From: an uncultured Clostridium sp.
GTDB lineage: Bacteria; Bacillota; Clostridia; Lachnospirales; Lachnospiraceae
Length of the DNA stretch: 38,693 bases
Reading direction: 5' to 3'
Assembly: GCA_947644195.1 (NCBI GenBank)
Contig: CANRZB010000038.1
Coordinates: 1-38,693, forward strand
This document shows, piece by piece, positions 6,656 through 14,855 of this stretch (within the stretch, counting starts at the first letter, position 1; each line of letters opens with the position of its first letter). The translations under genes were made by a program, and so were the position numbers. Below the pieces are notes generated by a model. The model did not search any database and was not told the origin of the DNA. It saw nothing but the letters and a program-made list of their open reading frames with translations.

Positions 6656-9600
6656 TCAGATATACAAAGGCTTCCCGAAGCGCTTCTTGTAATCCGAGTT
6701 TGCCCTGGTGGTTATTCTAACAATATCTCCGTCAGAGACACCCTCTACATACAAAGGCTGGCCGCCCTGTGAATTTGCCTGTAACCCATTTACCGCATTA
6801 ACCACCTGTGTTAGCACCGGAGCCAGTGCGTTAAAAACACCATCGGACACGGACTGGACGATCTGTGGGTTGTTGACAACGGCACTCTTGCCGCCAATCG
6901 TACCTACAAGCTCTGGTCCACTCTCACGTGCCAGGAAATATTGCCCTTGCTGCGGGAAGCCACCGGATGCGAAAGCTGCAGGCAATTTAATCTCCTTAAG
7001 ATCAAAACCAAATGTCTTACCGCCCATTTTAGGCACCCAATTAGGAATTTTTACGCTAATCTTATTAATTGCACCTATTATATACTTATTAATCCAATTA
7101 ATTATAGTCTTTATTGCTGACTTTATTGCATCAACATTTAAATAACCAAAAATAGTCTTACTCTTAATTGCATCCCAGGTATCCCGAATTCCTTCAATAG
7201 TCTTTTTTCCTTTTTGCTTTAGTGTTTTAGTCACTGTACCATCTTTAATTTTTCCCCAAACTTCTGCCGCAGCTTTGATTGTATTTTTTCCACTTTGTTT
7301 TAAAGTCTTTGTTACCTTACCGCTCTTAATAGCATCCCATGACTTTTTCACAGAATCAATGATATTCTTCCCTTTTTGCTCTAAGGTTTTAACTACTGTA
7401 CTGCTCTTAATATCATTCCATGCACCTTTTAATTTATCGAGAGCACCAGCAGCCTTTTCCTTGGCTTCCGCAATTAATGAGGAAGTTTTATCCTTTACTT
7501 TTTCCCAACCCTCATGGATCGTTGCTAAGGCGCCTTGCACTTTTCCTTTGGCAGATGCGACTAATTCTGCTGTTTTGCTCTTGATGGAATCCCATTTTTC
7601 TTTAACCTTATCAACAGTTTCATCAATTTTTCCTTTTATAGTCAATACAAGTTTATCTTTTTTATTCTCCCACCAATCTTTTACGCCCCCCCACCAATCT
7701 TCTACATCTACCCACCAGTCAGCCATACCCTGCGCCCATTCTTCAGGGCTATATGAAAATAGATCAGTAAATTTAAATTCATACCTATATTCTTTCATAT
7801 CCTCTGGCGATATCTGATCTTGAATCCATTCCCCTATTTTTTTGCCCAAAGTGAAGCCTCCAGCAAGCGCAATAGTTACCGCTGCTATTTTCAGGGATAA
7901 TTTAGTATTTCCCGTAAAGGTTTTTGCTGCCATAAACGCAGTAATAGCTGCCAATATTGAATCCGTCCAGTCTCCTTTATTTGCCAACTTTAAAGTTGCG
8001 GCACCTAGGCCTACGCCGATAGCAACTTTTCCCAGGGTAAGATTTTTTCCTGCAAGGGCTAACGTTATTGCATCTGTGATCTTTCCCAATACCCCAGTTA
8101 ATGCTAAACCAGCAAATAAATCTACAATAGCAGTTTCTAAAGGGGCTTTTTCATGGATCTTGGCTATCGCATCACAAACCGCACCAAAAGCCTCGTCTGC
8201 CATTTCTACAAAATCCCAGGCAACTTCGCCCCATTTAATGCCTGCGATTAAATCTCCTATTGCATTTCCAACCTCAATCCACTCTACTGTTTCTAACGCC
8301 GTTGTAATTGTTCCTGTTATTCCCTTGATCGTATTGCTTATGCTTTCTCCGAGGGTTTCCCAGCCAGTTAATCCGGTCTTCTTATCAACAGTGTTCATGC
8401 TCTTAAAAAATTTGTTAATACCATCCCCGATCTTAGTTCCCAAAGAAGCCCATGTTTCTTGATCGGATACTAGGGTATAAAAGGCTGTTGCAAGAGATTT
8501 CGCCAACTTCCCTAGCTTCCATCCAATATCTCCCGTATTAATTTCTCCGATAAAATCGGCAATCGCCTGCCCTACATCTTCCCACTCTACCGTTTCTAAC
8601 GCCACAGCCAATGATTCAGTAATGCCCGAAATTCCATCCGACAGGGTCTTCCCTAATTCCTGCCAGCCATTTAACCCGGTCTGCTTATTGACCTTCCCCA
8701 TGGTTTTAAAAAAATCATTAATACCCTGTCCTAAGGCGCTGCCCAGTTTATCAAACTTAAAAGTGGTAACCGCTCCAAACGCCGTTTCAATTGCGGCTCT
8801 TAACTTAGACGCAATTGACTTGAAATAGCTCTGGAGCACCCCGGTATCTATCGCAGAATTGAGGGAGGTAGCTAACGATTTCCCTAGATTTACCCAATTT
8901 ACCTTATCAAAAAAATGTGTTTCTGCGTCGAAAAAGGCTTTCAGCGACTTTCCGATCGCTGTACCCAGGCCAGCCCAATTTAGCTTTTCCACAAATCCAT
9001 TTACCCCGGTCGCCAGCATATTAGCGATTTTTTTCAATCCGGCAGCGAATTTATCCACATTCTTATTAACCCAAGAGATCCCTTTATTGAGCCATCCGGC
9101 AATCGCAGACCCTATGTCAGAACCATCCCCACTTGTCCAGGCGTTCTTAAAGAGCTTGGTTAGCTTGTCAGCGAACTTTTCAGCATCATTCTGCATTTCT
9201 TTGAATTTTTTGTTCCAAACCTTTTGATAATCTGACATAACATCATCTAAGGCATCCGTTAATGCGCTAGTAATATTTGCTCCAGAGTCTTCGTCTTCTT
9301 TGTCCTTTTTCTTAGAATCGTTAGTCGTGATAACGTTAAGTTCATCAAAACCCATAAGCTGCTTTGATAACTTTTTGACGGAATCTGTAGTATCATCTAC
9401 TGCTGTGGAAGCGCTCTCTGCATCATCCATTAAATCAGAAAGGCCACTATTGTCGCCCCCTGTATTTTTAAATAACTCTGTATTTACACCGAGAAGACTA
9501 CCTACGTATTCAACTAATCTCCGCACAGCTATAGCAAATGCATTTAAGTACGGAAGAGTTTTTGCTACAATTGGCAAAAATATATTTCCTATTTGACGAG

Positions 9601-11032
9601 AAATACTGCTAAAATTATTTTTTAACAACCTTAACTGATTTGCTGGCTGATTAATCGTACTGGACATGTCGCCCCAGGCATATTTCGTACTTTCCAGTAA
9701 AACAATCGTCCTTAAAAGCGCCTTATCGTTCTGCCCCAATGCATTTATATTAGCCTTGATTCCCAATTCATGTAGTTTCTGTTTCAGATTTGCATTTCGG
9801 ATATTAACACCATACTTATCCCAAGTTCTACTCATACCTGTAAGCCCACTTGCCATATCTTCCCACGCACTTTTGAAATCAATATTTTTAACAGAAGCAA
9901 GATCAGCTCCTATTTCCGTCAAAACCCTTGATAGATCCGTAGCTGTGCCACTAGCTACCCCCATGGAACTGGACATTTGAGCAAACATTGCTTGATAATT
10001 CATCAATTTATCCGGGTCCATACCCAGGTTAGGAAGCCCAGTAGAAATCAATTCTCCATTATCCTGCACCTCGAAACCCGTCATTTTAGCTGTCAATTTC
10101 TCTGCTTCATTTTGAAAAGATTCCGCATACTGCCTAGCTGATCGGAAGCCGAGTTCTTTCCACTGACTTAGATCAGCATTTGAAGCCACCTGTCCAAAAC
10201 CTGCTTGAAAGTAGTTATATGTTTCAATGTAGTCCATTGCAGATCCTATTGATTTACCAAACACGTCACAAATACGTTTAATGGACCATATTTTTGCATA
10301 GAGCATGCCCAGCTTAGAAATAAATGACGCTGTACTCTTAGAAGCATTTTTGGATTGTAAAGCAAAGCCTTTTAATCTAAAAATTGCATCTCTAGCACCA
10401 TTCCCAAAATGCGACATTCCTCCAGCAAGCCTGGATAATGCACCTTGACACTTAAACATATCGCCCACTGCTTTTGACATTCCGTTCGAAAGATTTCTAA
10501 GCCCACCGGCATGCTTTGCCAAATTTGCCATGGCATTAGTCATATTAATTAAATTATTGGATACAGACGGGGCCCTAGACAACTCTGCCATCATATCCCG
10601 TATTACCGTAGTTAGCTTCGGGATATTATCAATAGCTTGTGTCGAACTCTTATATCCTAATTTGGATATGCCACTCGCCAACTGCCCGATCTTGTCCGCT
10701 CCTTCACTGACATTCCCCATGCTCGAAAGTGCCTTTGAAATATTCGTAATTGCTGTAGCTGCCCGGTTTAATTCTCCTTTACGGATATTAGACAGTTTTT
10801 CAATTCCTTTTGCCATTCTCGTAAAATCGGCAGTTTTAACCTCTCCTAATCCCTTGGCGGCCTTGGAGAAATTCTGAATACTAAGAGACAGGTTATTAAG
10901 ATTGCCGACACTGATCCCATCAACAGTAGACCGCAGTTTTATCATCTTCTCGACCAGAATATCCAACTGTTTGCTGGCACTTCTGGCAGACGCATCCACT
11001 TTTATACTTAAACTATCAACAGTAGCTGACAT
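6656..11032 (-). CDS. Phage tail tape measure protein, 1458 aa
   Basis: The length, helical and repetitive make-up, and place after the tail chaperones identify a tape measure protein, which sets tail length and helps genome delivery through the membrane. The N-terminus (to about 240) has repeated KLSxxxxxxIxxLS-type helices. At about 760-940 a 101-residue segment (GxGINxFFKxM, KTGLxGWxxLG, ALETVEW) occurs twice in tandem. Residues about 970-1075 are hydrophobic and probably membrane-active. Then come W-K repeats of 27-29 residues (WDAIKSGKVTKTLKQSGK type). The C-terminus (GGFPQQGQYFLARESGPELV) is the usual conserved end of Firmicute tape measures. ATG at 11032 follows AGAGGTGG. It is complete, yet no distal tail gene follows. 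Confidence 0.95.
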   Translation of the reverse strand: MSATVDSLSIKVDASARSASKQLDILVEKMIKLRSTVDGISVGNLNNLSLSIQNFSKAAKGLGEVKTADFTRMAKGIEKLSNIRKGELNRAATAITNISKALSSMGNVSEGADKIGQLASGISKLGYKSSTQAIDNIPKLTTVIRDMMAELSRAPSVSNNLINMTNAMANLAKHAGGLRNLSNGMSKAVGDMFKCQGALSRLAGGMSHFGNGARDAIFRLKGFALQSKNASKSTASFISKLGMLYAKIWSIKRICDVFGKSIGSAMDYIETYNYFQAGFGQVASNADLSQWKELGFRSARQYAESFQNEAEKLTAKMTGFEVQDNGELISTGLPNLGMDPDKLMNYQAMFAQMSSSMGVASGTATDLSRVLTEIGADLASVKNIDFKSAWEDMASGLTGMSRTWDKYGVNIRNANLKQKLHELGIKANINALGQNDKALLRTIVLLESTKYAWGDMSSTINQPANQLRLLKNNFSSISRQIGNIFLPIVAKTLPYLNAFAIAVRRLVEYVGSLLGVNTELFKNTGGDNSGLSDLMDDAESASTAVDDTTDSVKKLSKQLMGFDELNVITTNDSKKKDKEDEDSGANITSALTDALDDVMSDYQKVWNKKFKEMQNDAEKFADKLTKLFKNAWTSGDGSDIGSAIAGWLNKGISWVNKNVDKFAAGLKKIANMLATGVNGFVEKLNWAGLGTAIGKSLKAFFDAETHFFDKVNWVNLGKSLATSLNSAIDTGVLQSYFKSIASKLRAAIETAFGAVTTFKFDKLGSALGQGINDFFKTMGKVNKQTGLNGWQELGKTLSDGISGITESLAVALETVEWEDVGQAIADFIGEINTGDIGWKLGKLAKSLATAFYTLVSDQETWASLGTKIGDGINKFFKSMNTVDKKTGLTGWETLGESISNTIKGITGTITTALETVEWIEVGNAIGDLIAGIKWGEVAWDFVEMADEAFGAVCDAIAKIHEKAPLETAIVDLFAGLALTGVLGKITDAITLALAGKNLTLGKVAIGVGLGAATLKLANKGDWTDSILAAITAFMAAKTFTGNTKLSLKIAAVTIALAGGFTLGKKIGEWIQDQISPEDMKEYRYEFKFTDLFSYSPEEWAQGMADWWVDVEDWWGGVKDWWENKKDKLVLTIKGKIDETVDKVKEKWDSIKSKTAELVASAKGKVQGALATIHEGWEKVKDKTSSLIAEAKEKAAGALDKLKGAWNDIKSSTVVKTLEQKGKNIIDSVKKSWDAIKSGKVTKTLKQSGKNTIKAAAEVWGKIKDGTVTKTLKQKGKKTIEGIRDTWDAIKSKTIFGYLNVDAIKSAIKTIINWINKYIIGAINKISVKIPNWVPKMGGKTFGFDLKEIKLPAAFASGGFPQQGQYFLARESGPELVGTIGGKSAVVNNPQIVQSVSDGVFNALAPVLTQVVNAVNGLQANSQGGQPLYVEGVSDGDIVRITTRANSDYKKRFGKPLYI
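8215..8745. repeat. 303-bp in-frame tandem duplication inside the tape measure gene
   Basis: The segment around CCACTCTAC(T/C)GTTTCTAACGCC occurs at 8279 and 8582, exactly 303 bp apart (101 codons). Protein-level identity extends over most of the unit, while the DNA has drifted, so the duplication is not recent. Such duplications change tail length. Confidence 0.75.
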
Positions 11033-11073
11033 TGTACCACCTCTTTCTGGACAACAAAAAGAGAGTGACCCCT

Positions 11074-11436
11074 TTAAGAATCACTCCCCTGCTGTTCCTG
11101 TTCTCGCAGCCTTTGACGTTCCATCTGCGCTTTAGCCCGCTTGTTTCTGCCCTCCATAATCGACAGGCTTACAACCAAGGCTTCCCTTGCACGCATAATT
11201 TCTTCTTCCGTATAATTTTCTTCTTCCTCTGTATCATCCAAATATCCGCCATTTTCCTGCTCTTCTCTAAATGGCTGTTCTGGATACTTCCCACCGAAAC
11301 ATGCGCCTACTGCATGCATGACGTACAATCCATTCCTCCACCTTGCACATTCCTCTACCTCAAGCCGCTTCTGATAAGCCAGCTTAAAAGGCTTTAGCTT
11401 GCTTGGATTCAGGTGCCAGAACAAATCATAAGGCAC
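11074..11436 (-). CDS. Tail assembly chaperone gpT-like part (read by -1 frameshift)
   Basis: The C-terminal reading frame of a gpG/gpGT pair. It contains PYDLFWHLNPSKLKPFKLAY and a Glu/Arg-rich helical end. There is no good independent start: the GTG at 11436 lacks a ribosome-binding site. The same frame is open far upstream, through LPYALLYG and into the preceding gene, up to the AAAAAA run at 11577-11582. This is the signature of a programmed -1 frameshift that yields a long chaperone in low amount, used to load the tape measure protein, as in lambda G/GT. It lies between gpG and the tape measure, the classic position. Confidence 0.75.
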   Translation of the reverse strand: MPYDLFWHLNPSKLKPFKLAYQKRLEVEECARWRNGLYVMHAVGACFGGKYPEQPFREEQENGGYLDDTEEEENYTEEEIMRAREALVVSLSIMEGRNKRAKAQMERQRLREQEQQGSDS

Positions 11437-11471
11437 GCCGTAGAGCAGGGCATATGGAAGGAATTCGGATC

Positions 11472-12011
11472 TTACTCGGACGTAGAAGGGCTGACTTCCG
11501 TCGCCGCTTTCTCCATTGCTTCCTTCTGTTTCTTGGTCGGCTGTTTTCTCTTGCGATCTTGTGGCTGTTTCTTTGGTTTTTTGACCTTTTCTGTCATGCT
11601 GTCCAGAATGTCCTCCATCCCGGTCCGTTTGAAAAAACCGTCTTCCTCCATCTGCGTTGCTATGGCCGTTACCACCCCATAATATGACACTGCCGTCGCA
11701 TCGTCAGGATTCTCTTTACAGAACTGCTTATACAGCCTCTTAGCGTCTAAGCGGCTGGTAATAGTACCATCCCCGTCTTCGCCGTGATGCTCCAGCAAAC
11801 CAGCGTAAAACATATCCATCGCCATACGTGGCAGATCAGAAATTGTCATCAAAAAGTCTCGGATCTGCAATGCCTCTGATTTCGTTTCATCAATTTTCGT
11901 CATCATGGCGCCGCCGAAAATATCTGTCATGGCATCTACGCACTTCTGATTCTCTGCCGCCTCGAATGTATATTCCAATATGTATTCCTTGCCATCAACT
12001 GTAAACTTCAA
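11472..12011 (-). CDS. Tail assembly chaperone gpG-like, 179 aa
   Basis: Starts MKFTVDGKEYILEYTFEAAE, as expected for Firmicute gpG-type tail chaperones. The middle is helical (DMFYAGLLEHHGEDGDGTI). The end is a Lys/Gln-rich unstructured tail (KVKKPKKQPQDRKRKQPTKK), typical of the linker where frameshifting occurs. It lies between the tail tube gene and the gpT part. The frame at -1 stays open through the whole tail and joins the gpT reading frame. Molecular role: keep the tape measure protein soluble and help tube assembly. Confidence 0.8.
   Translation of the reverse strand: MKFTVDGKEYILEYTFEAAENQKCVDAMTDIFGGAMMTKIDETKSEALQIRDFLMTISDLPRMAMDMFYAGLLEHHGEDGDGTITSRLDAKRLYKQFCKENPDDATAVSYYGVVTAIATQMEEDGFFKRTGMEDILDSMTEKVKKPKKQPQDRKRKQPTKKQKEAMEKAATEVSPSTSE
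11576..11583 (-). promoter_or_regulatory. Candidate -1 slippery site of the gpG/gpGT pair
   Basis: The minus strand reads GTC AAA AAA CCA in the gpG frame at 11585-11574, with six A at 11582-11577. Slipping by -1 on the two AAA codons gives an open frame running without stop into the gpT part. It is not a perfect X-XXY-YYZ heptamer (first base C), so another A-rich codon pair nearby could be the real site. Confidence 0.5.
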
Positions 12012-12100
12012 AACTCACACACTCCTTTCGTGCTACCGGGAAAATCCACTCTCCCCGGTAGCATCCTCATGATCTTCTGCATTTTCACTTAATGGCTCAT

Positions 12101-12595
12101 TCAAGCCCCAGCGCCAGTAGCATCCTCTTTCGGCTCAAGCTCTTCGCCTAGCCCCATGTACTCGTTGACTACATTTGAAATCTGCAGATCCAATTTACCG
12201 GCAACCTCTAAGTCCGGCATAGGGATTTCTCCCGGTTCAAACTTTACAAAGTAAGATCCAAAGCCAGGAACGTAAATATTTCCCCATGTGGCCAAACCGT
12301 TTGCTGCTGCCGACTGAGAAGCATCCAGTAAATGATTCCACGCTCGCACGATATCCGTTGAAGAACCTTTTTTCGTACCGTTGAAATTCAATGTCCAGTC
12401 CCCACCAGTATCTCCGACACCAGCAATATACTTCTTGATTTCATCCTCGAAGCAGGTTACGTCAATCTTCTCTTTTGTCACAGCAATACCAGCGATCTTA
12501 CTACATCTTTTGATCCAGGTAAATACTGCCGGCTTCTGCCCTGCAGTTGTCTCCACCGCCCAGCCAAATTTTACGCCAATTGTTGATAAATCCAT
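12101..12595 (-). CDS. Major tail tube protein, 164 aa
   Basis: Begins MDLSTIGVKFGWAVETTAGQ, includes TCFEDEIKKYIAGVGDTGGDWTL with a beta-rich middle, and ends in an acidic EPKEDATGAGA tail. Size, content and location directly before the tail chaperone genes fit the major tail tube protein of long-tailed Firmicute phages. The start at 12595 follows AAGGAGGAAAT; the longer frame to 12634 lacks a ribosome-binding site. The absence of a sheath gene beside it points to a non-contractile (siphovirus) tail. Confidence 0.85.
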   Translation of the reverse strand: MDLSTIGVKFGWAVETTAGQKPAVFTWIKRCSKIAGIAVTKEKIDVTCFEDEIKKYIAGVGDTGGDWTLNFNGTKKGSSTDIVRAWNHLLDASQSAAANGLATWGNIYVPGFGSYFVKFEPGEIPMPDLEVAGKLDLQISNVVNEYMGLGEELEPKEDATGAGA

Positions 12596-12700
12596 TAGAA
12601 TTTCCTCCTTTTTAGAAAACAAAAAGAATCTCACAGAATAACGAAATTCTTCTATTCTACTGTTGCTATATAAAAATGCTTATTGCACTTTTATCATTTT

Positions 12701-13099
12701 TCATAGCTCGTCCCCACTGCCTACCGGCCTTCTAAACCGGGCAATCGTTCGAAAATACCCTCTGTTATCCTGGAAAGGCCCGGCAATCGGTTGATATCCC
12801 ATTGATACCATCACATCGCCTGCGGCATCCATGATCTGTCGTGCTTCCGTCTGCGAACCGGTAGGAGATTCTGCCGAAAATGTCTGTAATTCTATTGTAG
12901 AAACAATGTAACATTGATTGCTCTGAAAATCGCTTCCGTCCGTGGGTTCTCCCAGGGAATTAATAAACAGGCAAGGGAAGCCCGGCGGACCATCCGAAAC
13001 ATCCTTTGAAGTCAATACTAATTTAGGATAGGGAGCATCCTCTTTCGTCTTTAATGCCTGCTGCAATTTCCTATTTACTTTATTCCATACACTGAGCAT
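12701..13099 (-). CDS. Tail terminator / tail completion protein, 132 aa
   Basis: Begins MLSVWNKVNRKLQQALKTKE and continues with YPKLVLTSKDVSDGPPGFPC. The fold pattern and location between the gp10-like protein and the tail tube protein fit the tail terminator family, which caps the tube at the head side. The start at 13099 follows GGGAGG and overlaps the 3' end of the upstream gene by 20 bases, so translation is probably coupled. Confidence 0.7.
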   Translation of the reverse strand: MLSVWNKVNRKLQQALKTKEDAPYPKLVLTSKDVSDGPPGFPCLFINSLGEPTDGSDFQSNQCYIVSTIELQTFSAESPTGSQTEARQIMDAAGDVMVSMGYQPIAGPFQDNRGYFRTIARFRRPVGSGDEL

Positions 13100-13598
13100 C
13101 AGCAAAAACCTCCCTTGCCACGGATTCAATTCTTGACCGTAAATCCATCGCTGTCTGATACATAAATGGTCTGCTTGGCATGCCTTTTGTCCAATGCCAT
13201 TCACCATCCTTAAAGTAATACCATCCAAGATCTCCATGATCATGGATGTCATATTTCCATCCGGCAATCCCTGGATCTGGATGAGGACTATTCGCACCAA
13301 CTACTCCCGATCCGAACTCTACATAAAAAGCCCATGGACAGCTTGTTACAACCATCCATGTAGCTCCATCCGGGATATTCCCGTCATATTCTGCTTTAAT
13401 ACTAGAAAGCAGCTCTCCGCTGTAAATCGCATCAAAATCGGCAAGGTTTGCTCTGGCAATCTCTACGCCGATACTTGCCAGGCGTTCCGCCAGGATCTTG
13501 CATTTATACGCAATATCTGATTGATAATTCTGCAATTCCCGGATAGCTAAATCAATGCTTGACACACTGTCATAGGTAAAACGAATCTGTTTTGGCAT
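13080..13598 (-). CDS. HK97 gp10-like neck / tail completion protein, 172 aa
   Basis: A helical N-terminal third (SSIDLAIRELQNYQSDIAYKC), then FYVEFGSGVVGANSPHPDP and GMPSRPFMYQTAMDLRSRI. The VEFGSG and PSRPFM...A motifs are hallmarks of the HK97 gp10 / minor head-tail family. It sits between the head closure and tail terminator genes as in other siphoviruses. The start codon at 13598 is almost contiguous with the preceding stop at 13600. Confidence 0.85.
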   Translation of the reverse strand: MPKQIRFTYDSVSSIDLAIRELQNYQSDIAYKCKILAERLASIGVEIARANLADFDAIYSGELLSSIKAEYDGNIPDGATWMVVTSCPWAFYVEFGSGVVGANSPHPDPGIAGWKYDIHDHGDLGWYYFKDGEWHWTKGMPSRPFMYQTAMDLRSRIESVAREVFADAQCME

Positions 13599-13599
13599 G

Positions 13600-14085
13600 T
13601 TACCAATCCTCTAAATCATCATTTCCAGCCGTCCCGGCTCCCTCTGTCGTATCATTTACGGTGCCGGTATCCTCTTCCTCCTGATCTTTGCTGTCGTCCT
13701 GCGGCACAACCGGCTTAGAAATCTTCTTTATTGCAATTCGGACACCATTCAGGCCATCCAATGGCGGTGCCGCCACTTTATAGTCTGCGCTACTAGCATC
13801 TATCGAGCCATCCGCATGGAATACCGGTTTGGCTTTGTACCATATTAACGAAGTCTCTGTAATAGGTAACGCCTTATTGACTGTAGAAATGATCCTGTCA
13901 TAAGAAACATCCTTTCCGAAAGGAGAGTCCTCCGCATCGGATTTTCCATCACTAAGACTAGCTCGAAACTCCACTGGGGCGGAATATTTTGCTACTGTGT
14001 CCAGCACATCAAAATCATTCCCCTCTGACTGTCTCTCGTATAAGGAATAATGCAGCTTCCTCTGGTTTCTTTTTAAATCTCGCAT
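13600..14085 (-). CDS. Head closure (stopper)-like protein, 161 aa
   Basis: Begins MRDLKRNQRKLHYSLYERQ, then YSAPVEFRASLSDGKSDAE and GKDVSYDRIISTV, with an acidic low-complexity end. It matches the general look of phage head-tail joining proteins located between the gp6-like connector and the gp10-like protein. A conserved small beta-barrel core is likely. The first 13 bases overlap a possible small upstream gene, which suggests coupling. Confidence 0.65.
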   Translation of the reverse strand: MRDLKRNQRKLHYSLYERQSEGNDFDVLDTVAKYSAPVEFRASLSDGKSDAEDSPFGKDVSYDRIISTVNKALPITETSLIWYKAKPVFHADGSIDASSADYKVAAPPLDGLNGVRIAIKKISKPVVPQDDSKDQEEEDTGTVNDTTEGAGTAGNDDLEDW

Positions 14086-14204
14086 TTTACTCTCCCCTTA
14101 TCATTGATATCGCTCCCAACCACCACTGAGATATCGCCCTGCCTGACATAAAGGGAGGGACAAGGAACCGTCAGGCGTACCACTTGATTCCTAAAAAGAT
14201 CCAG
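14073..14204 (-). CDS. Possible small head-tail protein, 43 aa, non-ATG start
   Basis: The 182-base gap between the connector and the stopper gene contains an open frame LDLFRNQVVRLTVPCPSLYV-RQGDISVVVGSDINDKGRVK that ends inside the start of the next gene (13-base overlap). The pattern is protein-like, but the only possible starts are CTG at 14204, the preceding ATT or an internal GTG, with a poor ribosome-binding site. It could be a decayed gene or the end of a frameshifted connector. Confidence 0.35.
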   Translation of the reverse strand: MDLFRNQVVRLTVPCPSLYVRQGDISVVVGSDINDKGRVKCEI

Positions 14205-14267
14205 AATGAAATCTCAATCTGTTCATTTGAGCACCATACGTTTTTACATCATTCTCAAACAAGCAAA

Positions 14268-14633
14268 CTAAAAAGGTGTGTCCACATAAGGCACAATGTC
14301 AGCAAACAAGGAAAGAGAGAGATAAGCGTTCTCATACTGCCGGGCGGTGCCGCTATCTGTATGGCTTGTTTCTCCTTCGCCCCCTGCTTTTGCTGTCAAA
14401 TCTACCACAGCCATTGCAATGGTAGAAATATTGTTCTCCATTACTGCGGAAATTTGCTCCCCAGTAAAGCTATGAGGGAAATTTATTCTGTCCTTAAATT
14501 TTGCTATCGCAAACTCTACCGCCAAGGGAGGTACTCTTTCGTCTTCATCGAGATACATGCTCGCCTTTTCAGCAACACGATATTCGAAAGTTCCTGGCTC
14601 AAATCCGCTGGTATTGGTAATTTCCTCTGGCAT
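14268..14633 (-). CDS. Head-tail connector (gp6-like adaptor), 121 aa
   Basis: A helical protein (EYRVAEKASMYLDEDERVPP, LAVEFAIAKFKDRINFPHSF, ENNISTIAMAVVDLTAKAG) whose size and place between the capsid and stopper genes fit the HK97 gp6 / SPP1 gp15-type adaptor that binds the portal ring. ATG at 14633 follows GGGAAGAGTT. Assigned mainly by position and helical pattern. Confidence 0.6.
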   Translation of the reverse strand: MPEEITNTSGFEPGTFEYRVAEKASMYLDEDERVPPLAVEFAIAKFKDRINFPHSFTGEQISAVMENNISTIAMAVVDLTAKAGGEGETSHTDSGTARQYENAYLSLSLFADIVPYVDTPF

Positions 14634-14644
14634 AACTCTTCCCT

Positions 14645-14842
14645 TTACTTTCCGCTTTTCTTAGATCCTTCTTCTTTCCCTGAGGGAGAAGAATCGCTGT
14701 CGTCCTCAGGGACACTATTGCTTTCCTTTTCAGAAGGATCCTTTGTTTTCTCGTCTGTTTTTCTCCCTTTCCCCTTTACTGGCACGTCGGTACCAGCAGG
14801 ATAAAATATTCCGTTATGTTTTACTGCATGATTATATTTCAT
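14645..14842 (-). CDS. Small phage protein with acidic/basic low-complexity tail, 65 aa
   Basis: Starts MKYNHAVKHNGIFYPAGTDV at 14842 after GCGGAGG, then a charged tail made of Lys, Glu, Asp and Ser (KGKGRKTDEKTKDPSEKESN). Short proteins beginning K(Y)NHAVK..G..Y..G..V are frequent between capsid and connector genes of Firmicute phages; their function is unknown. The longer frame from 14947 overlaps the capsid gene and is not used. Confidence 0.65.
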   Translation of the reverse strand: MKYNHAVKHNGIFYPAGTDVPVKGKGRKTDEKTKDPSEKESNSVPEDDSDSSPSGKEEGSKKSGK

Positions 14843-14855
14843 GTCACACCTCCGC

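Noticed and set aside
7842-8462. Long plus-strand open frame opposite the tape measure gene (206 codons), and others at 6708-7145, 7275-7817 and 8859-9227
   Set aside because: They are antisense shadows of a clear tape measure protein, with no ribosome-binding sites and odd composition.
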